Shown here piece by piece: positions 33,501 to 42,668 of a DNA stretch of 44,297 nucleotides. The translations under genes were made by a program, and so were the position numbers. The DNA comes from Rhizobacter sp. Its GTDB lineage: Bacteria > Pseudomonadota > Gammaproteobacteria > Burkholderiales > Burkholderiaceae_C. Numbering within the stretch: position 1 is the stretch's first letter; each line of letters begins with the position of its first letter. A model generated the notes under the pieces. That model was given only the letters and a program-made list of their open reading frames with translations. It was not told the DNA's origin and ran no database searches. The DNA lies in NCBI GenBank assembly GCA_025350965.1, contig JANXWV010000146.1, positions 1 through 44,297 of the forward strand. The letters run 5' to 3'.

Positions 33501-34804
33501 GGCGCCGGCCCCGCACCCGATGCGGCGCTGCCGGCGAACGCCGCCGACGCCCCGCCACTGGCACCCGAGGCCGCCCCGCCAGACCGGCCGGGCCGCCCAC
33601 CGCCCGGCGCACGCTCGATCAGCGTGGCGCCCGGCCGCACGTTCTGCCGCCCGTCGAGCACCACGCGCTCACCGGCGGAAACACCACTGGCGACCGCGTC
33701 GGGGCCGTTGGCATAGAGCACGTCAACGCGCTTCGAGACCGCCTTGCTCTCGGGCCCGACGGTGTAGACGATGGCACCGCGTGGCCCCTGGATCACTGCG
33801 GCTTGCGGCACCACGACCGCGTCTTTCAGCGTCTGCACCGCGAGTTGCACGCCGACGAATGCGCCCGGCCACAAAGCCTCGGACGCGTTGTCGAACGTGG
33901 CCTTGACCTTCACCGTGCCCGAGTTCGCATCGACCGCGTTGTCGACGAACTGCAGCTTGCCGGTGGCCGTGCCGCGCCCTTCGGGCAGCACCGCCGTGAC
34001 CTTGCCGCCGCCGCTGCGCAACGTGCGCAGCGCGTCGGCCAGGTTGCGCTGCGGAAGGTTGAAGGCCACGGAGATGGGGTCGAGCTGCGTGATCGTCACG
34101 AGCGAGGTGGCCCCCGGTTGCACCGTGCTGCCGGCGTACACGCTGATGGCCCCGGCGCGCCCCGAACTCGGCGCGGTGATGCGCGTGTACGAGAGAGCGA
34201 TCTCTGCCGTCTTGATGGCGGAGTTGTCGCCAACCACAACGGCCTGCTGCGTCTCGACCAAGGTCTGCGTCGTGTCGACCGCACCTTGCGAGATGAACTT
34301 CTGCGCCAGCAAGTCGCGGCTGCGCGTGAGCTGGCGTTGCGCGTCGGCCAGGCCCGCCTGGTCTTTCACGAGCTGCGAGCGCGCCTTCGCGACCGCCCCT
34401 TCCTCGTTGCGCGAATCGAGCGTGAAGAGCAGTTGCCCGGCCTTCACGAACTGACCTTCGCGGATGTGCACCTTGCTGATGATGCTGCTGACCTGCGGCC
34501 GCACGTCGACGCTGTTGAGCGCGGTCACGGTACCGGTCACGTCGAGTGTCACGTCCACGTCACGCTGCTGGGCGCGCACCGTGCTCACGCTGACTGGCGG
34601 GCCGCCGGCGCCTGAGGCCGCGCCCGATGCGGGCCGCGCGGCATCGAGCGCCACACCACCCGCGCCACCGGCGCTGGCACCCGCACCCACGCCACTGGCC
34701 GCACCCGCCCCTGCCGCCCCGGGCGCCTTGTTGCAACCCGTCAGGGCCAGCGCCATGCCTGCGCCCATGCCCACGGCCACAGCCACGATCCACGCTCTGT
34801 TCAT
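33497..34804 (-). CDS. RND efflux periplasmic adaptor (membrane fusion protein), lipoprotein
   Basis: A 435-residue adaptor. The signal peptide ends in lipobox LTGC (Cys24). A Gly/Ala-rich linker spans about 26-78. The barrel-sandwich, hairpin and beta-barrel core follows from about 80, with DVTGTVTALNSVDVRPQVSSIISKVHIREGQFVKAGQLLFTLD. The C-terminal 40 residues are another Gly/Ser/Ala-rich tail. The ATG at 34804 has AAGGA six bases upstream; an ATG at 34810 lies closer to that site. It begins 10 bp after the dut stop codon, so it is part of the coaBC-dut transcript or has a promoter inside dut. Confidence 0.92.
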   Translation of the reverse strand: MNRAWIVAVAVGMGAGMALALTGCNKAPGAAGAGAASGVGAGASAGGAGGVALDAARPASGAASGAGGPPVSVSTVRAQQRDVDVTLDVTGTVTALNSVDVRPQVSSIISKVHIREGQFVKAGQLLFTLDSRNEEGAVAKARSQLVKDQAGLADAQRQLTRSRDLLAQKFISQGAVDTTQTLVETQQAVVVGDNSAIKTAEIALSYTRITAPSSGRAGAISVYAGSTVQPGATSLVTITQLDPISVAFNLPQRNLADALRTLRSGGGKVTAVLPEGRGTATGKLQFVDNAVDANSGTVKVKATFDNASEALWPGAFVGVQLAVQTLKDAVVVPQAAVIQGPRGAIVYTVGPESKAVSKRVDVLYANGPDAVASGVSAGERVVLDGRQNVRPGATLIERAPGGGRPGRSGGAASGASGGASAAFAGSAASGAGPAP

Positions 34805-34814
34805 CGACATTCCT

Positions 34815-35264
34815 TCAAGCCCTGCCGGTGGAGCCGAAGCCCCCCGCACCACGCGCCGATGCGCCGAACTCGTCCACCACCCGGAACTGCGGCTGCAGCA
34901 CCGGCACGAACACGAGCTGCGCCAACCGTTCCATCGGCTCGATGGTGAACACCGCATTGCCCCGGTTCCAGCAGCTCACCATCAGCGGGCCTTGATAGTC
35001 GGAGTCGATCAGGCCGACGAGGTTGCCAAGCACGATGCCGTGCTTGTGGCCCAGGCCCGAGCGCGGCAAGATCATTGCGGCCAAGGCCGGGTTGCCGATG
35101 TGGATGGCCAGGCCGGTCGGGATGAGCTGGGTCTGCCCGGGTTCCAGCACGCACGCGGTGTCGATGCAGGCGCGCAGGTCGAGCCCCGCACTGCCCGGCG
35201 TGGCGTAGGCCGGCAGGTGCGCGGCCATGCGCGGGTCGAGCAGCTTCAGGTCGATCAAAGGCAT
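34815..35264 (-). CDS. dut: dUTP diphosphatase
   Basis: A 149-residue trimeric dUTPase that hydrolyses dUTP to dUMP, keeping uracil out of DNA and supplying dTMP synthesis. Conserved motifs are [10 protein letters not shown] (motif 1), [15 protein letters not shown] (motifs 2-3 region), [10 protein letters not shown], and the C-terminal arm [10 protein letters not shown] (motif 5). The length is standard. It lies 8 bp behind coaBC, matching the coaBC-dut pairing seen in many proteobacteria. Confidence 0.96.
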   Translation of the reverse strand: MPLIDLKLLDPRMAAHLPAYATPGSAGLDLRACIDTACVLEPGQTQLIPTGLAIHIGNPALAAMILPRSGLGHKHGIVLGNLVGLIDSDYQGPLMVSCWNRGNAVFTIEPMERLAQLVFVPVLQPQFRVVDEFGASARGAGGFGSTGRA

Positions 35265-35272
35265 GGTCGGTT

Positions 35273-36526
35273 TCAGGTCGAAGCGATGGTGGGTGACGTG
35301 GGCGGTTCGAGCGCAGCAAGGCGAGCGGCAATGTCGGCCACGAGCTGCCGCGCGAGCGTGAGCTTGTCGGCGCGCGGCAGTTCGCGTTCGCCCTGCGCAT
35401 CGACAAGCGTGAGCACGTTGTCGTCGCGACCGAAGGTGGCCGGGCCGAGGTTGGCCACGATCAGCGGCACACCCTTGCGCTCGCGCTTCTCGCGGGCTTG
35501 GTGCAGCAAATCGTGGCTCTCGGCCGCGAAGCCCACGCAGTAAGGGCGTGTGGCCGCAGGCAGGCGCGCCACCGCCGCCAGGATGTCGGGGTTCTCGGCG
35601 AACTCGACATGCGGCATGGCGCGGTCCGCCGTCTTCTTGATCTTGCGTTCGGCCGGGTGCGCAGCGCGCCAGTCGGCCACGGCCGCGGTGGCCACGAACA
35701 CGTGCTGCGTGGGGGCGTGCTGCAACACCGCGTCGAACATCTGCTGGCCCGTGCCGACGTCGATACGCCGCACGCCGCGCGGGGTGTCCAGTGCCACCGG
35801 GCCGGCGACAAGCGTCACGGCGGCGCCGGCGTCGGCGGCCGCCCGAGCGACGGCGAAACCCATCTTGCCACTGGAGCGGTTGGTGATGCCGCGCACCGGG
35901 TCGAGCGGCTCGAAGGTGGGCCCGGCCGTGACGAGCACGCGCTTGCCCGCCAGCAGCTTGGGCTGGAAGAACGCGACCACATCGGCGAGCAGCTCGGTGG
36001 GCTCCAGCATGCGGCCGTCGCCGACCTCGCCGCAGGCCTGGTCGCCGTTGCCCGGGCCGAGCACTTCGGCGCCGTCGGCACGCACCTGCGCCAGGTTGCG
36101 CTGCGTGGCCGGGTGGGCCCACATCTCGCGGTTCATGGCCGGGGCCAGCAGCAACGGGCAGCGCGCGATCGGGCGAGCCAGGCACATCAGGCTCAGCAGG
36201 TCATCGGCACGGCCCTGCGCGAGCTTGGTGATCAGGTCGGCGCTGGCCGGGGCGATGACGACCGCGTCGGCCTCGCGCGTGAGGTCGATGTGCGCCATGC
36301 TGCCGGCGGCGCGCGCGTCCCACTGGTTCGTGAACACCGCGCGACCCGACAGCGCCTGCAGCGTGGTGGCGGTGATGAAGTGCTCGGCCGCCTCGGTCAT
36401 CACCACCTGAACGGTGGCACCGGCCTTCACCAGTTCGCGCGTGAAGTCGGCGGCCTTGTAGCAGGCGATGCCGCCCGACAGGCCGAGCACGATGTGCCGG
36501 CCGGCCAACGGCGCTGCGTCGGCCAC
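35273..36526 (-). CDS. coaBC: Bifunctional phosphopantothenoylcysteine decarboxylase / phosphopantothenate-cysteine ligase
   Basis: About 417 residues; two successive steps of coenzyme A synthesis. The N-terminal CoaC flavodoxin-like part has [17 protein letters not shown], the active-site His in [36 protein letters not shown] and [10 protein letters not shown] with the catalytic Cys. The C-terminal CoaB part starts at [27 protein letters not shown]. Two starts are possible: GTG at 36526 (used here) and a TTG at 36532 that overlaps the signal peptidase stop codon (TTGA). Either gives coupling to the gene upstream. Confidence 0.94.
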   Translation of the reverse strand: MADAAPLAGRHIVLGLSGGIACYKAADFTRELVKAGATVQVVMTEAAEHFITATTLQALSGRAVFTNQWDARAAGSMAHIDLTREADAVVIAPASADLITKLAQGRADDLLSLMCLARPIARCPLLLAPAMNREMWAHPATQRNLAQVRADGAEVLGPGNGDQACGEVGDGRMLEPTELLADVVAFFQPKLLAGKRVLVTAGPTFEPLDPVRGITNRSSGKMGFAVARAAADAGAAVTLVAGPVALDTPRGVRRIDVGTGQQMFDAVLQHAPTQHVFVATAAVADWRAAHPAERKIKKTADRAMPHVEFAENPDILAAVARLPAATRPYCVGFAAESHDLLHQAREKRERKGVPLIVANLGPATFGRDDNVLTLVDAQGERELPRADKLTLARQLVADIAARLAALEPPTSPTIAST

Positions 36527-36528
36527 GC

Positions 36529-37341
36529 TCAAAGCGCCGTCCAGAAACGCGACAGGTCGTGCGCGTTGAACAGCACGCGCACCGCCTTGCCGTAGACCTG
36601 TTCGTGCGGCAAGAAGCCCCAGACGCGCGAGTCGGAGGAGTTGTCGCGGTTGTCACCCATCATCAGGTATTCACCCGGCGGCACGGTGCATTGCCAGCTG
36701 CCGGCGCGCTGAGTGCGGCAGTGCGCGGCCATGCCGTCAACACCCAGGCGGCCCATCACGAACGGGTTGACCTTGATCGTGCGGTCGCTCCCGGCCACCG
36801 ACTCGCGCAGCAACCATTGGCCACGGTCTTCGGGCGCCACGCCGGCACCCGTGCCCTCGCTGACCACCTGCACGTCGAACGGCGCACCGTTCACGCTCAC
36901 CGCGCCGTCCTGGAACGCCACCACGTCACCCGGCAAGCCGACGAGTCGCTTGACGTAGAACTCCGACACATCGAGCGGGAAGCGGAACACCACCACGTCA
37001 CCGCGCTTCGGGCTGCCGAACTCGATGGCGGTGTTCGTGAACGGCAAGCGTGGGCCATAAGCCAGGTGGTTGACGAGCAGGTAGTCGCCCACCCGCAGCG
37101 TCGGCTCCATCGAGCCGGTGGGCACCTTGGGCCAGTCGGCCACCGACACGCGGCAGGTGAACATCAGCGCTACCACCACGAACAGCTCGGCGCCGAAACT
37201 CACCCACAGCGGCTTCTTCTCGGGCTCGCCACCCAGCCGGCGCGTTCGCAGCCGCCACACCAGCCAACACGCCCCCGTGGCCAGAGTGGCCAAGGCCAGG
37301 ATCTCGTTGATGGAAAAGCCGATCTGCGGTGGGAGGTTCAT
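36529..37341 (-). CDS. lepB: Signal peptidase I
   Basis: A 270-residue inner-membrane peptidase that removes signal peptides from exported proteins. Catalytic Ser77 is in PTGSMEPTL and Lys131 in FYVKRLVGLPGD; box E is GEYLMMGDNRDNSSDSRVWG. Two membrane segments are visible at about 10-32 and 46-66. The ATG at 37341 was chosen; an ATG at 37368 would add nine residues (MHPPRQRVR). In betaproteobacteria the main lepB usually lies with lepA and rnc, so this may be a second copy. It overlaps or abuts coaBC. Confidence 0.9.
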   Translation of the reverse strand: MNLPPQIGFSINEILALATLATGACWLVWRLRTRRLGGEPEKKPLWVSFGAELFVVVALMFTCRVSVADWPKVPTGSMEPTLRVGDYLLVNHLAYGPRLPFTNTAIEFGSPKRGDVVVFRFPLDVSEFYVKRLVGLPGDVVAFQDGAVSVNGAPFDVQVVSEGTGAGVAPEDRGQWLLRESVAGSDRTIKVNPFVMGRLGVDGMAAHCRTQRAGSWQCTVPPGEYLMMGDNRDNSSDSRVWGFLPHEQVYGKAVRVLFNAHDLSRFWTAL

Positions 37342-37415
37342 GCGAACTCGCTGGCGTGGGGGGTGCATGAGAGCGGCCGCCGGACCCGCCCGACCCTCGT
37401 TGCAACAGAACGTAG

Positions 37416-37445
37416 TTTATCGACCGGCGCACCGGTGCCGGTCAA
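37416..37445 (-). promoter_or_regulatory. Putative sigma-70 promoter ahead of the signal peptidase gene, palindrome in spacer
   Basis: On the minus strand TTGACC (37440-37445) and GATAAA (37416-37421) are 18 bp apart. The spacer together with the -35 edge holds the inverted repeat GACCGGC / GCCGGTC (37422-37443) around a GCACCGGT core. The site is about 75 bp upstream of the signal peptidase start and overlaps the end of the TlpA-like gene. It could be the promoter of the run from signal peptidase I to the RND pump, controlled by a protein that binds the palindrome. Confidence 0.35.
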
Positions 37446-37996
37446 AGCGTGCGGGGCTGCGCAAGTAAAGGATCGATAAGCTCACGCGCGGCGCCGGCCA
37501 TCCAGTCGAGCTCGCCCAGGACCTGGGTGCGCGGCACGCCAGCCCGGTCGACCAGCACGGTCGCCGGGAACACGCGCGGCGTCCAGGCAGCCGCAGCCGC
37601 GCCGTCGCGGTCGAGCAAGATCGGCAACAGCACTGGCTGCACATCGAGAAAGCGCTTGATGGCCGGCAGCGCCTCCTGGTAGTTGACGGCCAGCACCGCC
37701 AGGCCAGCGCGTTCGTGGCGACTCGCCAGCAACTCGAGCGAAGGCATCTCGGCACGGCAAGGCTCGCACCAGCTGGCCCAGAAGTTGATGACGACCACCC
37801 GCCCGCGCAGCCCCGCCAGCGTCCACGCCTTGCCGTCGAGGTCGGTCAGGCTGAGTGCCGGCGTCGGCTTGCCCGCAGGCCAGGGGCGAACCACATGGGC
37901 CGCACGCGCAGGGAGGGGGCACGCCAGCCATGCACCGGCCGCCAGCCAGGCCCGCAAGCCGTGCCGTCGGCTCAGGTTGCAGCGAGTTGTGTCCAT
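37442..37996 (-). CDS. TlpA-family thiol-disulfide reductase
   Basis: A 184-residue exported thioredoxin-fold protein. An N-terminal signal sequence (about 1-32) includes SRRHGL before a hydrophobic stretch ending PARA; the twin Arg resembles a Tat signal but lacks the usual Phe. The redox site is Cys77-Cys80 in WASWCEPCRAEMPS. FPATVLVDRAGV provides the cis-Pro region. TlpA-like proteins reduce periplasmic disulfides, for example in cytochrome c or cytochrome oxidase maturation. The ATG at 37996 was chosen; one at 38005 is an alternative. It is divergent from egtD. Confidence 0.9.
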   Translation of the reverse strand: MDTTRCNLSRRHGLRAWLAAGAWLACPLPARAAHVVRPWPAGKPTPALSLTDLDGKAWTLAGLRGRVVVINFWASWCEPCRAEMPSLELLASRHERAGLAVLAVNYQEALPAIKRFLDVQPVLLPILLDRDGAAAAAWTPRVFPATVLVDRAGVPRTQVLGELDWMAGAARELIDPLLAQPRTL

Positions 37997-38050
37997 GCGC
38001 TGCATTCTCGGCCAAGGCCATGTAAGGTCGCCAAATCGACCTCGACACCC

Positions 38051-38068
38051 TTGTCCCCTGTCGGACAA
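38051..38068. promoter_or_regulatory. Inverted repeat just upstream of egtD
   Basis: TTGTCC-CCTGTC-GGACAA has 6-bp arms and a 6-base centre, ending 12 bp before the egtD start. It could be an operator or an RNA hairpin covering the ribosome site. There is no further evidence. Confidence 0.25.
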
Positions 38069-38080
38069 ACCCCGCACGCC

Positions 38081-39046
38081 ATGACCAGCCCACGCAGCCC
38101 CCGTTTCATCCAGTGCAACCAGGCCGACTCCACCGCCGACTGCGCCCAGGCGATCACCGCCCTGCTCGGCACGCCGGCCAGCGCGTCACCGAAGCACTTC
38201 TACGACAGGCTCGGCTCGCACCTGTTCGAGGCCATCACCGAACTGCCCGAGTACTACCCCACGCGCACCGAGGCGGCCATCTTCGAGCAGCACGCCGCGC
38301 AGATGGCGCAGCACATCGGTGTGGGCGCTACGCTGGTCGACCTGGGTGCCGGCAACTGCGTCAAGGCCGAGCGCCTGTTCCCGCTTCTGGAGCCCCGGCG
38401 CTACATCGCCATCGACATCTCGGCCGACTTCCTGCACGAGGCCTTGCGCCGCGTGCAGCGCGAGCACCCGCAACTCGACACCGTGGGCCTCGGCCTCGAC
38501 TTCTCGGCCTCGCTCGACCTGCCCCAGGGCCTGCTCGGCGAGGGCGCGCCGGTGTTCTTCTACCCCGGCTCCAGCATCGGCAACTTCACGCCCGACGATG
38601 CCCTGGCGTTCCTGAAAAGCGTGCACGCGAAGGCGCAGGGCGGCGGCCTGCTGATCGGCGTGGACCTCGTCAAGCCGCACCCTGTGTTGCAGGCCGCGTA
38701 CGACGACGCCATCGGTGTCACGGCGGCCTTCAACCGCAACCTGCTGCGCCGCCTGAACGCATTGATCGGCAGCGACTTCAAGCCGGCGCAGTGGGACCAC
38801 GTCGGCCTCTACAACGCCGAGCTGTCGCGGGTGGAAATGCACCTGCAAGCCAAGTGCGACATCACCGTCAACTGGCCCGACGGGCAGCGTGCCTTCGCGA
38901 GCGGCGAGCGGCTGCACACCGAGAACTCTTACAAGTACACGCCGGCCGGGTTCAGTGCCTTGTTGCAGCAGGCGGGTTTCGCGAAGCCGGTCCAGTGGGC
39001 GGACGAGCAAGGCTGGTTCGGGGTGTTCTGGGCGCCGGCGGGCTGA
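38081..39046 (+). CDS. egtD: L-histidine N-alpha-methyltransferase
   Basis: A 321-residue SAM-dependent enzyme of the EgtD family, which trimethylates histidine to hercynine, the first step of ergothioneine synthesis. The family opening SPKHFYDRLGSHLFEAIT and ELPEYYPTRTEAAI is clear. The SAM site is LVDLGAGNCVKAERLF, later FFYPGSSIGNF. The length is standard. The ATG at 38081 is the natural start. egtB, which usually lies beside egtD in this group, is not within the window; the neighbours are a TlpA-like gene (divergent) and a hydrolase (convergent). Confidence 0.94.
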   Translation: MTSPRSPRFIQCNQADSTADCAQAITALLGTPASASPKHFYDRLGSHLFEAITELPEYYPTRTEAAIFEQHAAQMAQHIGVGATLVDLGAGNCVKAERLFPLLEPRRYIAIDISADFLHEALRRVQREHPQLDTVGLGLDFSASLDLPQGLLGEGAPVFFYPGSSIGNFTPDDALAFLKSVHAKAQGGGLLIGVDLVKPHPVLQAAYDDAIGVTAAFNRNLLRRLNALIGSDFKPAQWDHVGLYNAELSRVEMHLQAKCDITVNWPDGQRAFASGERLHTENSYKYTPAGFSALLQQAGFAKPVQWADEQGWFGVFWAPAG

Positions 39047-39058
39047 CCGGCCTTCCCC

Positions 39059-39913
39059 CTACAGACCGGACAGGAAGCGCGCGACGCGTTCGCGTGATGC
39101 AACCCGAGCCGCAGGCTCGCCGCCCACGTGCACGCCTTGCCCCGGGTTCACACCGTTCGGCACGTCCTTGCGCAGCCGCACCGGCGCGGACGAATCGAAG
39201 CCGTGGTACGCGTTGGCATACGTTTCGATCTCGGGTTTGCCTGTTCCGCCGAAAGCCTGCACGAGGGCTTGGCATGGCGCTGCGGGCGTCCAGTCGTCGA
39301 GCTCGCCAACGAGCATCAGCAAGCGCGTGGTCGTCGCGAAGCCGCGCTTCAGCTCGGCCTCGCAGCCGGGGTAGAAGGCCACCGCGAACGCCGGGTGCAA
39401 GGGCGCTGCCGCCACCGCCGGTTGGCGCGTGTTCAGCGCCGCCAGCACGGTGCTGCCCCCGTTCGACCAGCCCATCAGCCCGATGCGCTTCGGGTCCACC
39501 TCGGGCCGTTGCGCGAGCCAAGCGACTGCGGCCAGCGCATCGAGCCGGCGGTTGGCTTGCGTAACCTGGCGAGTGCCCGTGCGCTGGGTGCACAGCTGCG
39601 TTTCGCCGCGCGGTGTGAGCGAGTCCAGCACCAGGGCATGCAGCCCTTGCGCATTGAGCCACTGCGCGTACTCGACCATGCGCTCGCCGAGCCTGCCGCC
39701 CCGGCCATACGGCCCGCCGCAACCGTGCAGCAACACCACCGCCGGCGCGTGCGCTGCGGCCAACGGAAACCAGAAGCCGATCAGGTCGATGGGCACGCCG
39801 TGCGCCGTGTCGAGGCTGGGCAAGATGACGCGCTCCTGCGCGCCAACGGTTGACAACATCAACGATGCCGCCGCTGCGCACACAGCTCGGATGGTGCGAG
39901 CACGCCAGCCCAT
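39059..39913 (-). CDS. Exported dienelactone hydrolase-like alpha/beta hydrolase
   Basis: A 284-residue protein with a signal peptide (about 1-26, cleavage near VGAQ-E). Alpha/beta hydrolase elements: the oxyanion region VVLLHGCGGPYG, the nucleophile elbow GWSNGG (Ser150), acid Asp in GELDDWTP (206 or 207), and His237 in AYHGFD. The Cys-containing FYPGCEAEL and the DWTPAAPCQ segment recur in periplasmic members of this family. The substrate is unknown; ester hydrolysis is likely. It ends 12 bp after egtD, which converges on it, and begins 9 bp after the alaS stop codon on the same strand, so it could be read from the alaS mRNA. Confidence 0.88.
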   Translation of the reverse strand: MGWRARTIRAVCAAAASLMLSTVGAQERVILPSLDTAHGVPIDLIGFWFPLAAAHAPAVVLLHGCGGPYGRGGRLGERMVEYAQWLNAQGLHALVLDSLTPRGETQLCTQRTGTRQVTQANRRLDALAAVAWLAQRPEVDPKRIGLMGWSNGGSTVLAALNTRQPAVAAAPLHPAFAVAFYPGCEAELKRGFATTTRLLMLVGELDDWTPAAPCQALVQAFGGTGKPEIETYANAYHGFDSSAPVRLRKDVPNGVNPGQGVHVGGEPAARVASRERVARFLSGL

Positions 39914-39922
39914 GTCAGCCGA

Positions 39923-42562
39923 TCAGGCCCGCTCGGCCACCCAGCCCTGCACAGAGGCGAGTGCCGCGCCGATGTGCGCCGGCTCGGTGCCGCCGGCCAT
40001 CGCCATGTCGGGCTTTCCGCCGCCTTTGCCGCCGACCTGCTGCGCCACGAAGTTGACCAGCTCGCCGGCCTTGACCCGGCCCATCGCATCGGCGGTCACG
40101 CCGGCCGCAAGCTGCACCTTCCCGCCCTCTACGCTGGCCAGCACGACGGCGGCCGTCTTGAGCTTGTCCTTCAGCTTGTCGAGCGTGTCGCGCAGGGTCT
40201 TGGCGTCGGCGCCGGCCAGCACGGCCGCAAGCACCTTGATGCCTTTGACATCGACCGCCTGCGCCATCAGCTCGTCGCCTTGAGACGATGCCAGTTTGCC
40301 CTTGACCGACGACAATTCGCGCTCGAGTGCACGGACCTGGTCGAGCAACTGCGCGATGCGCGCCGGCACGTCGGCCGGGGCCGATTTCAGTGCGCCGGCC
40401 ACATGGGCCACCGTGCCTTCGAGAGACTGCAGGTACGCCAGGGCGTTGTCGCCGGTGACCGCCTCGACGCGGCGCACGCCGGCTGCCACGCCGCTCTCGG
40501 CCACGATCTTGAACAGGCCGATGTCACCGGTGCGCTGCACATGCGTGCCGCCGCAAAGTTCGCGGCTGCTGCCGATGTCGAGCACGCGCACTTCGTCGCC
40601 GTACTTCTCGCCGAACAGCATCATCGCGCCGGTCTTCTGCGCGTCGTCGATGCCCATCACACGGGCTTGCGTGGCCGCGTTCGAGAGGATCTCGGCGTTG
40701 ACGATCACCTCGACCTGCACGATCTGCCCGACCGTCAGCGGCGCGTTGTGCGCGAAGTCGAAGCGCGTGCGCTCCGCGTTCACGAGCGAGCCCTTTTGCT
40801 GCACGTGCTCGCCGAGCACCTCGCGCAGCGCCTTGTGCATCAGGTGCGTGGCCGAGTGGTTGCGCACGGTCTTGGCGCGCTTCTCGGCGTCGACGCGGGC
40901 GTTCAGCACATCGCCCACCTTGACCTCGCCCTCGACCAACCGGCCGTGGTGGCCGAACACGGCCGCCTGCACCTTGATCGTGTCTTCGACGAGCATGAGC
41001 GTGGTGGCATTGCGCAGCTCGCCCGTGTCGCCAGCCTGCCCGCCGGACTCGGCATAGAACGGCGTGTGGTCGAGCACGATCACCGCGTCGTCACCCGCCT
41101 TGGCACTGGCCACTGAAGTGCCATCGACGTACACCGCGGTGACCTTGGCGCCCTCGTGCGTGAGGTGGTCGTAGCCATGGAACGCAGTGGTGCCGCCGGT
41201 GTATTCCAAGCCGGCAGACATCTTGAACTTGCCGGCCGCGCGGGCCTGCTCCCGCTGGCGCTGCATCGACTCCTGGAATTCCACCTCGTTGATCGTTACC
41301 CCGCGTTCGCGTGCGACGTCGGCCGTCAGATCGAAGGGGAAGCCGTACGTATCGTGCAGCTTGAACGCTAAGTTGTCCCCGAGGGCAAGGTCAGTCCCAG
41401 AATTGAACTTGGACAAGGCAGACTCAAGCAACTCCATACCGTTGGCGATGGTCTGAAAGAAGCGCTCTTCCTCCTGCTTCAACACCTCGGTGGCGCGCTG
41501 TTGCTGCTGGCGCAGCTCGGGGTAGGCGTCGCCCATCTCGACCGCGAGTGCGGCCACCAGCTTGTGGAAGAACGGCTTGCGCGCACCGAGCTTGTAGCCG
41601 TGGCGAATGGCGCGGCGCGTGATGCGGCGCAGCACGTAGCAGCGCCCGGCGTTGCCCGGGATCACGCCATCGACCACCGTGAAGGCGCAGGCGCGGATGT
41701 GGTCGGCGATGACCTTGAGCGACGGGCTCGCGGCATCGCAATCGACTGCCCCCGCAGCATCGACCTCCCGCTTCGCCGCCGCGAGCAGGTTCACGAAGGT
41801 GTCGATCTCGTAGTTGCTGTGCACGTGCTGCAGCACGGCCGTCAGCCGCTCCAGCCCCATGCCGGTGTCCACGCTCGGCTTGGGCAGCTTGTGCATCACG
41901 CCCGCTTCGTCGCGGTTGAACTGCATGAACACGTTGTTCCAGATCTCGATGTAGCGGTCACCGTCTTCTTCCGGCGACCCCGGCGGGCCACCGGGAATTT
42001 CCGGCCCGTGGTCGTAGAAGATCTCGGTGCACGGGCCGCACGGCCCGGTGTCGCCCATCATCCAGAAGTTGTCGGACGCATAGCGCGCGCCCTTGTTGTC
42101 GCCGATGCGCACGATGCGCTCGGCCGGCACGCCGATGGCCTTGTTCCAGATCTCGTAAGCCTCGTCGTCGTCGGCATACACCGTGACCCAGAGTTTTTCC
42201 TTCGGCAGTTTGTAGACCTCGGTCAGCAGCTCCCACGCGTATGCGATGGCTTCTTTCTTGAAGTAGTCGCCGAAGCTGAAGTTGCCCAGCATCTCGAAGA
42301 AAGTGTGGTGGCGCGCGGTGTAGCCCACGTTCTCGAGGTCGTTGTGCTTGCCGCCAGCGCGAATGCACTTCTGCGACGTGGTCGCGCGGTTGTAGGGCCG
42401 CTTGTCGAAGCCGAGGAACACGTCCTTGAACTGGTTCATGCCGGCGTTCGTGAACAGCAGTGTCGGGTCGTCGCCCGGCACGACCGGGCTCGAGGCGACG
42501 ATGGTGTGGCCCTTCGACTCGAAGAACTTCAAGAAGGTCTGGCGGATTTCGGAGGCTTTCAT
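39923..42562 (-). CDS. alaS: Alanine-tRNA ligase
   Basis: An 879-residue class II synthetase charging tRNA-Ala. The aminoacylation domain begins [19 protein letters not shown] and contains [11 protein letters not shown], the [20 protein letters not shown] motif ([21 protein letters not shown]) and GMGLERL. The editing domain has the zinc-site His residues in [12 protein letters not shown] and RELCGGTHV. The C-terminal coiled segment and C-Ala domain end with [15 protein letters not shown]. Length and domain order are standard. The ATG at 42562 is the conserved start. It has a clear promoter 58 bp upstream. Confidence 0.97.
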   Translation of the reverse strand: MKASEIRQTFLKFFESKGHTIVASSPVVPGDDPTLLFTNAGMNQFKDVFLGFDKRPYNRATTSQKCIRAGGKHNDLENVGYTARHHTFFEMLGNFSFGDYFKKEAIAYAWELLTEVYKLPKEKLWVTVYADDDEAYEIWNKAIGVPAERIVRIGDNKGARYASDNFWMMGDTGPCGPCTEIFYDHGPEIPGGPPGSPEEDGDRYIEIWNNVFMQFNRDEAGVMHKLPKPSVDTGMGLERLTAVLQHVHSNYEIDTFVNLLAAAKREVDAAGAVDCDAASPSLKVIADHIRACAFTVVDGVIPGNAGRCYVLRRITRRAIRHGYKLGARKPFFHKLVAALAVEMGDAYPELRQQQQRATEVLKQEEERFFQTIANGMELLESALSKFNSGTDLALGDNLAFKLHDTYGFPFDLTADVARERGVTINEVEFQESMQRQREQARAAGKFKMSAGLEYTGGTTAFHGYDHLTHEGAKVTAVYVDGTSVASAKAGDDAVIVLDHTPFYAESGGQAGDTGELRNATTLMLVEDTIKVQAAVFGHHGRLVEGEVKVGDVLNARVDAEKRAKTVRNHSATHLMHKALREVLGEHVQQKGSLVNAERTRFDFAHNAPLTVGQIVQVEVIVNAEILSNAATQARVMGIDDAQKTGAMMLFGEKYGDEVRVLDIGSSRELCGGTHVQRTGDIGLFKIVAESGVAAGVRRVEAVTGDNALAYLQSLEGTVAHVAGALKSAPADVPARIAQLLDQVRALERELSSVKGKLASSQGDELMAQAVDVKGIKVLAAVLAGADAKTLRDTLDKLKDKLKTAAVVLASVEGGKVQLAAGVTADAMGRVKAGELVNFVAQQVGGKGGGKPDMAMAGGTEPAHIGAALASVQGWVAERA

Positions 42563-42619
42563 CCGGTTCTCTCGGTGGCAAGGGGCGCAGGGCGCGCCCG
42601 TGCTTGCTTCGGCAAAAGT

Positions 42620-42647
42620 TTCGATTATAGAAAGGCGCCCGCGCAGG
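42620..42647 (-). promoter_or_regulatory. alaS promoter with consensus -10 box and overlapping hairpin
   Basis: A perfect TATAAT (minus strand, 42620-42625) lies 58 bp before the alaS start. A GCGCCC / GGGCGC inverted repeat (42631-42636 and 42642-42647) fills the spacer and -35 area, where no good -35 hexamer is visible. The repeat could be an operator or the weak terminator of the upstream regulator gene. AlaRS of E. coli represses its own transcription through a palindrome near the start site; the parallel is only suggestive. Confidence 0.5.
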
Positions 42648-42668
42648 GCGCACAAGGCGGCGAACCGC

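Noticed and set aside
34815..36185. Single long frame joining dut with sequence inside coaBC
   Set aside because: The upstream part is out of frame with coaBC and lacks a domain; the ATG at 35264 gives a normal 149-residue dUTPase.
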